Below are positions 8,541 through 17,174 of a stretch of 31,865 bases of DNA, one piece after another. Under the pieces are notes generated by a model. The model made no database searches. It saw nothing but the letters and a program-made list of their open reading frames with translations, and was not told the DNA's origin. Each line of letters starts with the position of its first letter. Positions within the stretch are counted from its first letter, which is position 1. This DNA is from an uncultured Candidatus Melainabacteria bacterium (GTDB lineage Bacteria > Cyanobacteriota > Vampirovibrionia > Gastranaerophilales > Gastranaerophilaceae), in NCBI GenBank assembly GCA_937891325.1, contig CALAFU010000257.1:1-31865 (forward strand). The letters are read 5' to 3'. The position numbers and the translations under genes are program-made.

Positions 8541-11135
8541 TTATTTAGATTTTCTTTTGAATTTGATTTCGTCGTTTTCGGCATCAATTACCAAAGTATC
8601 ACCTTTAATGAATTTTTGTGCCAAGATTAATTTAGCCAACGGGTTTTCAACCATTTGACGAATTGTACGTTTCAATGGTCTAGCACCATAAATTGGGTTA
8701 TAACCTTGAGTTGCAAGCAATTCTTTTGCATCCGGTGTAACTTCTAGGTTGATTTCTTGTTCACCTAAACGTTTGCCTAAAGATTCCATTTGAATATCTA
8801 CGATTTGTTTCAAATTGTCTAAAGTTAAGCCTTTGAAGAAGATTGTTTCATCAACACGGTTTAAGAATTCAGGTTTGAAACGTTCCTTCAAGATGTTCAT
8901 AACTTTTTCTTTAGTTTCTGAGAAATCACCATTTATAGAGTCTTCCAAGATAACTTCACTACCAATGTTACTTGTCATGATGATAAGTGTGTTTTTGAAA
9001 TCAACGGTTCTGCCTTTAGAATCTGTTAAACGACCGTCATCAAAGATTTGTAACATCAAGTTGAATACATCTGGGTGAGCTTTTTCGATTTCATCAAAAA
9101 GTACAACTGAATATGGTTTTCTACGAACAGCTTCAGTTAATTGACCACCTTCATCATAGCCAACGTATCCTGGAGGAGCACCAACTAATCTAGCAACGTT
9201 GTGTTTTTCCATATATTCAGACATATCAATTCTTACAATTGCATCTTCATCATTGAACATAAAGTCAGCTAATGATTTTGCAAGTTCGGTTTTACCAACA
9301 CCGGTTGGACCTAAGAAAATGAATGTACCAATTGGACGTTTAGGGTCTTTTAAACCTGAACGAGCACGACGGATTGCATCTGAAACGGTATTAACTGCTT
9401 CATCTTGACCGATTAAACGTTTATGAAGAACATCTTCCATTGAGATTAATTTCTTCATTTCGCTTTCAACCAATTTAGAAACAGGAACACCTGTCCATTT
9501 GCTTACAACTTCTGCAATGTCATCGCCGTCAATTTCTTCTTTAAGCAATTGATTGTCTTTTCTATCAGTTCCTTGAATGTCTTCAAGTTTCTTTTGCAAT
9601 TCCATTAACTTGCCGTATTTCAATTCGGCAGCCTTTTGTAAGTCTGTATTACGTTCAGCTTTTTCAATTTCAAGTTTAACTTGTTCAATTTCTTCTTTAA
9701 TTGATGCTTCGCCTTGAATTGTAGCTTTTTCTTTGTTCCATTGTTCTTTTAAAACACTGATTTTAGATTCCAAATCGCTAATTTCTTGTGAAATTTCTAA
9801 GATTTTTCTTTCGCAATCAGGGTTTGTTTCTTCTTTTTTTAAGGCTTCACGTTCAATTTCTAATTGAACCTTTTGTCTTGACATAATATCAATTTCTTCT
9901 GGCATTGAGTCAATTTCAATACGAAGAGAAGATGCAGCTTCATCAATCAAGTCAATTGCTTTATCTGGTAAGAAACGGTCTGTAATGTATCTATCAGATA
10001 ATTTTGCAGCTTGAATTAAGGCACTATCAAGAATTCTTACACCATGGTGAACTTCATATTTTTCTTTCAAACCACGTAAGATACTGATTGTGTCTTCAAC
10101 TGAAGGTTCATCAACCATTACAGGTTGGAAACGTCTTTCTAAAGCTGGGTCTTTTTCAATATATTTTCTGTATTCATTGATTGTTGTTGCACCGATTGTT
10201 CTTAGTACGCCTCTTGCCAACATTGGTTTTAACAAGTTGCCTGCGTCCATAGAGCCTTCAGTTGCGCCAGCGCCAACGACTGTGTGAAGTTCATCAATAA
10301 ACATTACAATATGTCCGTCTGAATCTTCAACTTCTTTTAAAACTGCTTTTAAACGTTCTTCAAATTCACCACGGAATTTTGCTCCTGCAACCAAAGCACC
10401 TAAGTCTAATGAAATCAACTTATCATTTTTCAAGCTTTCAGGAACATCGCCTCTAACCATACGTTGAGCCAAGCCTTCAATGATTGCAGTTTTACCAACA
10501 CCAGGTTCACCGATTAGAACAGGGTTGTTTTTTGTACGTCTGTTTAAAACTTGTATAATACGTCGAATTTCTTCATCACGACCGATTACAGGGTCTAATT
10601 TGCCCTTTCTAGCAAGTTCTGTAAGGTCGGTAGAATATTTTTCCAACGCTTTCATATTTTCTTCTGCGTTTTTATTATCCACTTTTTTATTACCTCTTAT
10701 CTTCTTCATTGCACTTAACACAGTGTTTGATGTAACTCTATTGTCTGCAAGCATTTTTTTGATGTTGCTATTTTCAAGTCGAGTCATTGCAAGAAGAATG
10801 TCTTCAATTGAGATGAAATCGTCCTTCAATTCTTTAGATGCTTCTTCTGCTAAGTCTAGTAACGCAACTGTGTTGTTTGACATAAACAATTGTTGTGTGT
10901 TTTGAACCCCACTTACTGTTGGAAAATCTGTGATTGCTTTTGTAACGGCGTTAATAAAATTTTGATTTAGAAGTTTTAATTCTGTAAGGTAATCCCTTGA
11001 AATGCCGTTGTCTTGAATCATTGCCATCATAATGTGTTCTGGTTCAATTTGAGTGTTGTGTTTCGCATTCATCAACGCGCTTGCTGATGAAATAATTTCT
11101 TGCGAGTAGTTTGTTAAGTTATCAAAATTTATCAT
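8541..11135 (-). CDS. clpB: ATP-dependent disaggregase ClpB
   Basis: 864 residues, full length for ClpB. In order: the N-terminal Clp domain (1-145); AAA1 with Walker A GEPGVGKT (209-216) and Walker B VMFIDELH (277-284); the coiled-coil middle domain (about 410-530) that separates ClpB from ClpA and ClpC; and AAA2 with GPTGVGKT (609-616), followed by SEYMEKHNVARLVGAPPGYVG and the C-terminal TIRQMVENPLAKLIL. ClpB extracts polypeptides from aggregates in the cytosol, normally with DnaK. No CIRCE inverted repeat is visible upstream and the ribosome-binding site is poor (AGAGAG about 13 nt before the ATG). The gene is divergent from the glycosyltransferase at 11236 and is monocistronic. Confidence 0.97.
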   Translation of the reverse strand: MINFDNLTNYSQEIISSASALMNAKHNTQIEPEHIMMAMIQDNGISRDYLTELKLLNQNFINAVTKAITDFPTVSGVQNTQQLFMSNNTVALLDLAEEASKELKDDFISIEDILLAMTRLENSNIKKMLADNRVTSNTVLSAMKKIRGNKKVDNKNAEENMKALEKYSTDLTELARKGKLDPVIGRDEEIRRIIQVLNRRTKNNPVLIGEPGVGKTAIIEGLAQRMVRGDVPESLKNDKLISLDLGALVAGAKFRGEFEERLKAVLKEVEDSDGHIVMFIDELHTVVGAGATEGSMDAGNLLKPMLARGVLRTIGATTINEYRKYIEKDPALERRFQPVMVDEPSVEDTISILRGLKEKYEVHHGVRILDSALIQAAKLSDRYITDRFLPDKAIDLIDEAASSLRIEIDSMPEEIDIMSRQKVQLEIEREALKKEETNPDCERKILEISQEISDLESKISVLKEQWNKEKATIQGEASIKEEIEQVKLEIEKAERNTDLQKAAELKYGKLMELQKKLEDIQGTDRKDNQLLKEEIDGDDIAEVVSKWTGVPVSKLVESEMKKLISMEDVLHKRLIGQDEAVNTVSDAIRRARSGLKDPKRPIGTFIFLGPTGVGKTELAKSLADFMFNDEDAIVRIDMSEYMEKHNVARLVGAPPGYVGYDEGGQLTEAVRRKPYSVVLFDEIEKAHPDVFNLMLQIFDDGRLTDSKGRTVDFKNTLIIMTSNIGSEVILEDSINGDFSETKEKVMNILKERFKPEFLNRVDETIFFKGLTLDNLKQIVDIQMESLGKRLGEQEINLEVTPDAKELLATQGYNPIYGARPLKRTIRQMVENPLAKLILAQKFIKGDTLVIDAENDEIKFKRKSK

Positions 11136-11197
11136 ATTATTATTTTAACTCTCTTTTTAATAATATCTAAAAACTTCATTTTTAATTAATATTTTAA

Positions 11198-11226
11198 TTG
11201 ATAAATAATTTTTTTAATCATATAAT
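11198..11226 (+). promoter_or_regulatory. Promoter placing the glycosyltransferase ATG near +1
   Basis: TTGATA (11198-11203), a 17-nt spacer and a perfect TATAAT (11221-11226). Transcription would begin near 11233, three bases before the ATG at 11236, so there is no room for a ribosome-binding site. Confidence 0.75.
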
Positions 11227-11235
11227 TTGTGTATT

Positions 11236-12939
11236 ATGGAAAAGATTAGAAAATATTATGTGCCAATATTATTAGGCTTGATAACATTATTTGGATTAGA
11301 GTTGAGGGTTGCAATTTCAAATTGTCCGATGTGGTATGACGAAGGTCATTCAATTTTGGTGGCTGTTCAGCAGTTCCCTTTTGGAATTGACAACTTTCTA
11401 TTTACAAAAGATTTTCAACATACACCATTTTATTTTTATTTCTTACATTTTTGGTTAAAAATATTTGGTACATCTGAAATCTTGCTTAGATTTTCGAGCG
11501 TAATTTTTGGTGTTGCAACAATTCCATTAACTTATGTTGTAGCTAAAAAATTATATAAAAATGACAAAATTGTTGGCATAATTTCAGCAATCTTGGTTGC
11601 GGTTAGTCCATTGATGATTTATTACTCAATTGAAGTCAGAATGTATATGATGGTTACATTCTTGGCGGTTTTATCAATGAATTATTTGTTGGATTTTGAT
11701 GCAAAAGGTGACAAAAAATCCTTGATAAAACTTTTGGTGACAAATACTTTGATACCATATTTGCTAATTGGTGGTATCGTTTTTAATATCGGGCAAGTTA
11801 TTGCATACACCTTGTATTTATTTTTAGCACAAAAGGAAGAAACTGAAAAAATTAGAAAGTATCTAACTTATAGGGTTTATCAGCTTATTTTGTTGGTGCC
11901 TTATTTTGTAATTGCAATTTATTACGCTTATCAAAGAAGTAAATTTATAATGTTCCATATTCCAAGTTTCCAATTTATCAACTTTGTTGGTAATGTTCAA
12001 AACTTCTTTGGGACAAAAGTTGGAATGTTATTTTGGACACAGTACTTGCCGATAATGATTGATTTCTTATTCTTTGTATCGGTTGTTATTCCAATTATTT
12101 ATTTCATTTGTGCGTTAATAAGAGCATTTAAAGAAAAAGATGCAAAATTATATATGGCATTTTTGATGATAACAATAGCTTATGTAATTATTTTAGCTTC
12201 TTGTATGTTAAAGGTTATCGTTCTTGTTCCTAGATATATTATCTTCATTGTGCCAATTTTGATGATTTTGTCTGCCGTTGGTTTTTCAAAATTGAAAAAA
12301 TGGCATATAGCAATATTTTTAATAGCATTTACAGGATTTAGTTGTTACTACATTTTCAAAGATCCAGCTTATGTAATTACGAAAACAAATGCGATTTTAG
12401 ATGCTAATAACTATTTTGAATCAAGAGGTTTGGATAATAAAGATATTGTTTATAGACCTTTTGCATCAAGTGTTGCGTTTATATATCAAACTCCAACCTC
12501 TCCAAGATGTCCTGCATTTGAATCTATGCATGAATTTAGAAAACCTTATAACAAACTTGTTTATGATGATTATCAAATTCAGGCAATGGAGCAAGGTCAT
12601 GTAGATGAATTGTGGTTAAATATTATCCAAAGTGACAAGCATGTTTCTCAAAGATATTATGATTTTATTAAGAAAACATACCTTGACCAAGTTGAGGCAG
12701 GACGTTATATTGTAATGGTTATTTATGGTCCAGATAATCAAGCTCTAGGTCCTAAAGAACAATATAGACAACAATTTGCAACTCTAGAATCAGTTCATAA
12801 TGATAGAATTTTAAGTAGTTTATTTAAAATCTTTGATGACACCCAAGATATTTTCTTAGAACAATGTGATTTGGTTGAAAAGGTTTCATTTAATGACAAT
12901 ACGTATTTCTTATTTAGAAAACGTCCGTATAAAAAATAA
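11236..12939 (+). CDS. GT-C glycosyltransferase, PMT/ArnT-like
   Basis: 567 residues from the ATG at 11236. The preceding in-frame TTG at 11227 lies inside or next to the promoter and is unlikely to be used. The N-terminus has a membrane helix followed by MWYDEGHS, the acidic catalytic loop motif of dolichyl/undecaprenyl-phosphate sugar transferases (PMT_2, GT39/GT83 type). Next come DFQHTPFYFYFLHFWLKIFG and YYSIEVRMYMM, also characteristic. There are about 10-11 hydrophobic helices up to residue 380, then a soluble C-terminal domain of about 190 residues. It probably moves a sugar from a polyprenyl-phosphate donor to a lipid, glycan or protein on the outer face of the inner membrane; the acceptor is unknown. 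It ends at a bidirectional terminator shared with the phage-like cassette. Confidence 0.85.
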   Translation: MEKIRKYYVPILLGLITLFGLELRVAISNCPMWYDEGHSILVAVQQFPFGIDNFLFTKDFQHTPFYFYFLHFWLKIFGTSEILLRFSSVIFGVATIPLTYVVAKKLYKNDKIVGIISAILVAVSPLMIYYSIEVRMYMMVTFLAVLSMNYLLDFDAKGDKKSLIKLLVTNTLIPYLLIGGIVFNIGQVIAYTLYLFLAQKEETEKIRKYLTYRVYQLILLVPYFVIAIYYAYQRSKFIMFHIPSFQFINFVGNVQNFFGTKVGMLFWTQYLPIMIDFLFFVSVVIPIIYFICALIRAFKEKDAKLYMAFLMITIAYVIILASCMLKVIVLVPRYIIFIVPILMILSAVGFSKLKKWHIAIFLIAFTGFSCYYIFKDPAYVITKTNAILDANNYFESRGLDNKDIVYRPFASSVAFIYQTPTSPRCPAFESMHEFRKPYNKLVYDDYQIQAMEQGHVDELWLNIIQSDKHVSQRYYDFIKKTYLDQVEAGRYIVMVIYGPDNQALGPKEQYRQQFATLESVHNDRILSSLFKIFDDTQDIFLEQCDLVEKVSFNDNTYFLFRKRPYKK

Positions 12940-12941
12940 CT

Positions 12942-12975
12942 AAAAAGGGCGGAGCTGAAAGCTCCGCCCTTTTTT
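12942..12975. terminator. Bidirectional terminator between convergent genes
   Basis: AAAAAGGGCGGAGCT (12942-12956) pairs with AGCTCCGCCCTTTTT (from 12960), loop of 3, with T runs on both strands. It lies between the plus-strand stop at 12939 and the minus-strand stop codon at 12974-12976, which the hairpin overlaps. Confidence 0.9.
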
Positions 12976-13282
12976 ATAACATTTTTCTTAACTTTTTAAT
13001 TTCTTCGTTATAATAATCTAGCCAACTTTGAATTTCTGTTTTCATAGAGGGTTCACAGACTGCACGAATACGCTTTTTATCAAGTTCATCAAGTTGTTTT
13101 TGAATTTCTAACTTTTTATTTTCATTTTCTTCTGTTTGAATTTCTTCCTTTGTTTTTCCCCACGCTTCAAGAGCTGTATCTGTTTCTACAATGTTGTAAC
13201 CTAAATTATGATTTTGTTGAACAATAAAATTCATTTTTTCTTTTTGAGTATAAGGTTTATTTAAACTTGTTTTTATTTCCAT
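12974..13282 (-). CDS. Small phage-type protein following tail-fibre gene
   Basis: 102 residues. The C-terminal half (LDELDKKRIRAVCEPS, then WLDYYNEEIKKLRKML) resembles the short proteins that sit directly after tail-fibre genes in many prophages, where a KRIRA...E segment precedes a terminal helix. It is predicted to be helical and possibly coiled-coil, without membrane segments. AAAGGG lies about 7 nt before the ATG and only 13 nt separate it from the tail-fibre-like gene upstream, so they form a cassette. The role may be fibre assembly or chaperoning, by analogy only. No capsid, terminase or integrase gene lies beside it. Confidence 0.6.
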   Translation of the reverse strand: MEIKTSLNKPYTQKEKMNFIVQQNHNLGYNIVETDTALEAWGKTKEEIQTEENENKKLEIQKQLDELDKKRIRAVCEPSMKTEIQSWLDYYNEEIKKLRKML

Positions 13283-13295
13283 TTTTTTGCCCTTT

Positions 13296-14312
13296 CTATC
13301 CTTCTAAATAACCGCAAGCTCGCCATTGAATGTGTACTGTAATGGTATCACCATACCAACCTTGAACAACACGAATTTGAGTGTTGTTAAGTGGATAGGC
13401 TCCCATTGTATTACCCCAAGAACCTGTCGTACCAGAACGGAATGAGGCAACGACAGAATAGTTTGTGTCTTTGTAAGGTTTTAATAAAGTTATTGTTCGA
13501 GTGCTTTTTACACCCATTGATTGCACAATTCCGCCTTGTTCTACAAAACCGTCAGACCAAACTCTATACCAGCTGTGTTCGTTTTGGTAAGTTTCAATGA
13601 TATGCGCATTATGGCTTTGATTTACAATAGTTACAGCTTTAGAGTTGTACGGCATTGTTGTAACAGATGTTATTTCAGAGTTTTCAATTACAACCTTGCC
13701 AATGAATAATTTTTCAAAATCAACTTTGTTTGAACCATTAAATTGTAAGATTTTGTCCGGCATGATAGAGGTATCTATCCAAATATCATTAAGTAGTAAA
13801 GTTGGCTCTTGCGGTTGAATATAAATATTGTTTGATAATGCCGAAATTTCGCCATTTTTATCAACAAAAATGTTGTAGCTTCCGTCAGCAAACCCACTTA
13901 ATGAAAAGCTCTCTATTTCAAGAATTTCAATGTTTTCGCCTTGAATGTTACCTTTTAAACTTGGATAATTATTTCCAACTAAAAAAGTTAACTCTAGCTC
14001 AGAAAATGTAATTAAATCTGCGTTTCCGTCTTCATTTATATTTCCACTATTTGCAAAAAGTGATAATTTATCTGAATAAATTTTTGTAAGGGTAGAATTA
14101 TTTGTTTCACTTACAAAATTTTGCATTTGCCCTTTTGAAACGGCTTGTCCTTCTTCTGTTGCGTCTGCAACATAAAAAGTTTGAGTTTCACTACCCTCTT
14201 TTAAGGCTTTTTTCTCAAGCTCTTCTTGAATAGACGCAAAATTTTCATTAACCTCTTGTGCTTTTGCTTTCGTGCCTGCAACAAAAATATTAGGCACAAT
14301 AAATTTGCCCAT
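13296..14312 (-). CDS. Phage tail-fibre / receptor-binding-like protein
   Basis: 338 residues. The N-terminus (MGKFIVPNIFVAGTKAKAQEVNENFASIQEELEK in part) follows the pattern of phage tail-fibre attachment regions, in which the protein declares NxNFA then a coiled coil. The middle is beta-rich. The C-terminal domain has HSWYRVWSDGFVEQGG, a motif found at the tips of many tail fibres, followed by a Ser/Thr/Gly-rich beta domain with KDTNYSVVASF. AAAGG precedes the ATG by 6-7 nt. A sigma-70-like promoter at 14363-14391 drives it. The gene stands between ordinary chromosomal genes with no other phage structural gene in the window, so it is a remnant, a domesticated fibre or a recurrent two-gene cassette. 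Confidence 0.7.
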   Translation of the reverse strand: MGKFIVPNIFVAGTKAKAQEVNENFASIQEELEKKALKEGSETQTFYVADATEEGQAVSKGQMQNFVSETNNSTLTKIYSDKLSLFANSGNINEDGNADLITFSELELTFLVGNNYPSLKGNIQGENIEILEIESFSLSGFADGSYNIFVDKNGEISALSNNIYIQPQEPTLLLNDIWIDTSIMPDKILQFNGSNKVDFEKLFIGKVVIENSEITSVTTMPYNSKAVTIVNQSHNAHIIETYQNEHSWYRVWSDGFVEQGGIVQSMGVKSTRTITLLKPYKDTNYSVVASFRSGTTGSWGNTMGAYPLNNTQIRVVQGWYGDTITVHIQWRACGYLEG

Positions 14313-14362
14313 AAATACCTTTCCAATTTATTGAGCAACATATAACAAGGGGCGTTCAATTA

Positions 14363-14391
14363 ATTAGAACATTATTTTTTTAAATTGTCAA
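14363..14391 (-). promoter_or_regulatory. Promoter of the tail-fibre-like cassette
   Basis: On the minus strand: TTGACA (complement of 14386-14391), a 17-nt spacer and TCTAAT (complement of 14363-14368). The predicted start near 14356 gives a leader of about 44 nt. Confidence 0.65.
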
Positions 14392-14435
14392 ATTTTGGGC
14401 AGAAGTGGACTTGTAACTAAATTGCTTAATAAAAT

Positions 14436-14464
14436 TTGATTAATAATCATATTTAAAATAAAAT
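14436..14464 (+). promoter_or_regulatory. Promoter placing the lptF/lptG ATG at +1
   Basis: TTGATT (14436-14441), a 17-nt spacer and TAAAAT (14459-14464). The ATG begins at 14471, the expected transcription start, and no ribosome-binding site is present. Confidence 0.6.
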
Positions 14465-14470
14465 AGATTT

Positions 14471-15592
14471 ATGAGAAAGATAATCCAACTTTTTAAAAAG
14501 TTAAAACAATTAGACAAATACCTTTTAAAACAAGTTATAGAAATGTTTTTAATGGGTGTATTTGTTTTTACTGCGATTATTTTTGCTTCAGATACTTTTA
14601 TTACGTTGATTAAACAAATTTCAATGTATGGTATTCCGTTCAAAGTAGCGTTAATTATGATTATTTTGAACTTGCCGTCAGTTTTTGTAATGACAATTCC
14701 AATGGGTGTATTGCTTTCAACAGTAATGACTCTTAATAGATTAAGTTTAGCATCAGAAATTACAGTTATGCGTTCTTGCGGTATTGGTCTTGAACGTATT
14801 GCAAAACCAATCTTTATTTTTGCAATTGTAATGGCTTGTTTCAGCTTTTTTATTAATGAAACAATTGTTCCTGCTGCGACAAAACAATCTAAAAACCTAG
14901 CTCTTTGGGCATTTGGTCAAAAAAATATTCCAAATGGTAAACAAAACTTTGTATTCAAAGAAGTTGGTGATAGAGGTTTAAGACGTCTATTTTATGTAGG
15001 ACATTGCGAAAATAATACGCTTTATAATATTACAGTGCTTGATATTTCAAAAGAGGATACAATTCAAGTACTTCAAGCAAAACAGGGTGCAACTTCTCCA
15101 AAGGGTTGGGAATTTGATAAAGGCGCTATTTATACCGTGTCAGATAACGGAAATGTTTTAAATACAACAATCTTTGAACACTCTTTAGCTCAATTTGGTA
15201 TGGATTTGTCAAAAGAGTTAGAAAAAAATGTTGCGCAAGAACAAAATTTCTTCCAATTGGTTAAGTATTTGGCAACACATAGAGATATAACAAAGGAAGC
15301 GAAGGCATCGTTAGCTATTCAGTTACACGATAAAATTGCACTTCCTGTAACAACTATTGTGTTCGTGTTAATTGGTGTGCCACTTGCGATTACACCACCT
15401 CGTGTAAGATATAATAGAGGCTTCTTGTTTAGTATTTTGATTATCTTCTTCTATTATTTACTAAGAGCTTTGTCAGTTTCCTTTGGTGAAGCTGGCGCAC
15501 TACCGCCATTCTTCGCAGCGTGGATTCCAAATATTTTAATTGCAATTGTTGGTAGTTATTTATACTACAAAAAAGTTTACACAATCACATAA
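14471..15592 (+). CDS. LptF/LptG family permease of LPS export
   Basis: 373 residues, standard length for the YjgP/YjgQ family. The layout is typical: helices near the N-terminus (LLKQVIEMFLMGVFVFTAII), the conserved stretch IPMGVLLSTVMTLNRLSLASEITVMRS in part, a periplasmic beta-jellyroll domain (about 130-260), then IALPVTTIVFVLIGVPLAI and two further helices. LptF and LptG form the membrane part of the LptB2FG ABC exporter that extracts lipopolysaccharide from the inner membrane. F and G cannot be told apart here, and only one copy lies in the window. Its presence argues for a Gram-negative-type outer membrane. The start has no Shine-Dalgarno; see the promoter at 14436-14464. Confidence 0.92.
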   Translation: MRKIIQLFKKLKQLDKYLLKQVIEMFLMGVFVFTAIIFASDTFITLIKQISMYGIPFKVALIMIILNLPSVFVMTIPMGVLLSTVMTLNRLSLASEITVMRSCGIGLERIAKPIFIFAIVMACFSFFINETIVPAATKQSKNLALWAFGQKNIPNGKQNFVFKEVGDRGLRRLFYVGHCENNTLYNITVLDISKEDTIQVLQAKQGATSPKGWEFDKGAIYTVSDNGNVLNTTIFEHSLAQFGMDLSKELEKNVAQEQNFFQLVKYLATHRDITKEAKASLAIQLHDKIALPVTTIVFVLIGVPLAITPPRVRYNRGFLFSILIIFFYYLLRALSVSFGEAGALPPFFAAWIPNILIAIVGSYLYYKKVYTIT

Positions 15593-15650
15593 TTAGGCAA
15601 TTTTTCATGTTTATCTCCGTTAAATAGCATGTGTAGATAAAGGAGTTTTC

Positions 15651-17162
15651 ATGGAAATCGGCGGAATAAAGATTGGAATTCCAACCTTCAGAGCCAAAAT
15701 AGATGATAAGAATAAACCCCTAGCAAACTTGAACGAACCTGTTCAAGATACTTTTGTGTCTTCTACTAATAAAAAATTTAGTGCATTAATTTATAAAGAT
15801 ATCTACGAAATGGGTAAAGATGTTGGAGATAAAAAGTTCTCTAACAAAGTAAAAATGGCTATTTCAAAACTTCCAAGTAATGCATATCCAACAAAATTTG
15901 ATCCAAGCAAAGAATTTTCTTTAATCTGTGCAAAAAGAGGTATGGAAAATCCTGAAATGGTTGTAAATCTTGTAAAACCTGTTGGTGATATTTATTCTTT
16001 TGATGCAAAAACAGCTGATATGATTTCTAAAACTCACCGCGAAGTTAAAGAGACAAAAGATAATAAAACCGCTATTGTAATCACACAAACGGAAGATTTC
16101 AGAACAAATACAGTTGTAACTAAAAAAGAATCTTTTGATTATAAAACAAGCGAATTTATTTTAGATGAGCAGACTGTCGTTAAAAACGATAAAAACGGCA
16201 AAATGCTTAGAAAAGAAACAATGACGCCTTCTCAAATTAAAGGTATGTATGATGTTACATACACTTATGCGAATGGCACTACAAAAGAAGTTGCAAAATC
16301 GACAATAGATGAAAAAACAGGCATCAAAACAATAAAAAAAGATATGAAGTCTGAAGACGGAACAAGAACACAATTCTTGTATGAAGATGACCCTCAAGGT
16401 AACAGAATTATTGATTATAAAGTTACTGATAAAGACGGTAAAGTTTTGATGAAAAACTCTCAATCTTTTGAAGTCTTAGATGATAATCACTTTATCTCAT
16501 CAAAAGATAATAGAAAATATGAAATTAAAACAGTAGGCAAAACTTTATCTGTAAAAGATTTGTTCACTGAAAAAGAAACCTCAATCAACTTTAATAAAAA
16601 ATGTCTTTGGAGAAGAAATACTGTTGTTGATGCTTTGAAAAAAGTTCCTGGAGATGAGCTTTTTGAAACAGTTTACAGCATAAGTCATTTTCAAGGTATA
16701 AAAAACTCTTTGGATTCAAGTTTCAGTCCAACGTCAAAGGGTGTCAAGGTCGGTGATGACATGTTTATATTCTTGCACGAATTAGGTCATGCCAAGGACC
16801 ACCAAACTCAGAAGGGCTTATTCAAACTTCTTAAAGATAGAAGATACACAGATAACAAAGATATCCAAACAGCATACTTAAAAGAACGTGAAACATTTAA
16901 TAAATACCATTCTGACGAAGAACGTGAACATGTAGCATACTTTACACAAGCAAAAGGTCACTATAACGGTGCTTCAGGTGGTTTAATGGAGCTTGTTGCA
17001 GAGACAAACGCTTTAACAAAAACATATACAGGTGAAAAAGTTCAAAGTTTAAGCCCTAGAACTCAATATCTACAACAACATTTTCCAAGAACAATTTCTG
17101 CAATCTGCAATGAAATGAACTTGAATGACGAAATCGAAGCAATAGAATATTATGGAACATAA
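15651..17162 (+). CDS. HELGH zinc metallopeptidase-like protein, tandem copy 1
   Basis: 503 residues, no family recognised beyond the gluzincin-type motif. FIFLHELGHAKD places the zinc site at H376-E377-H380; E447 or E451 in MELVAETNAL is a candidate third ligand. The N-terminus has no signal peptide and carries KPLANLNEPVQDTFVSS (22-38), almost identical in the next gene. The central part (about 130-300) is beta-rich with many TVVKNDKNG, YANGTTK and YEDDPQGNRI turns, suggesting a repeated-strand scaffold that places the protease domain at the C-terminus. AAAGGAG lies 6 nt before the ATG. The next gene begins 12 nt after the stop, so the two form an operon. Substrate and cellular location are unknown; an exported effector or cell-surface enzyme is possible but not shown. 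Confidence 0.85.
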   Translation: MEIGGIKIGIPTFRAKIDDKNKPLANLNEPVQDTFVSSTNKKFSALIYKDIYEMGKDVGDKKFSNKVKMAISKLPSNAYPTKFDPSKEFSLICAKRGMENPEMVVNLVKPVGDIYSFDAKTADMISKTHREVKETKDNKTAIVITQTEDFRTNTVVTKKESFDYKTSEFILDEQTVVKNDKNGKMLRKETMTPSQIKGMYDVTYTYANGTTKEVAKSTIDEKTGIKTIKKDMKSEDGTRTQFLYEDDPQGNRIIDYKVTDKDGKVLMKNSQSFEVLDDNHFISSKDNRKYEIKTVGKTLSVKDLFTEKETSINFNKKCLWRRNTVVDALKKVPGDELFETVYSISHFQGIKNSLDSSFSPTSKGVKVGDDMFIFLHELGHAKDHQTQKGLFKLLKDRRYTDNKDIQTAYLKERETFNKYHSDEEREHVAYFTQAKGHYNGASGGLMELVAETNALTKTYTGEKVQSLSPRTQYLQQHFPRTISAICNEMNLNDEIEAIEYYGT

Positions 17163-17174
17163 TAAAGGAAAGAA

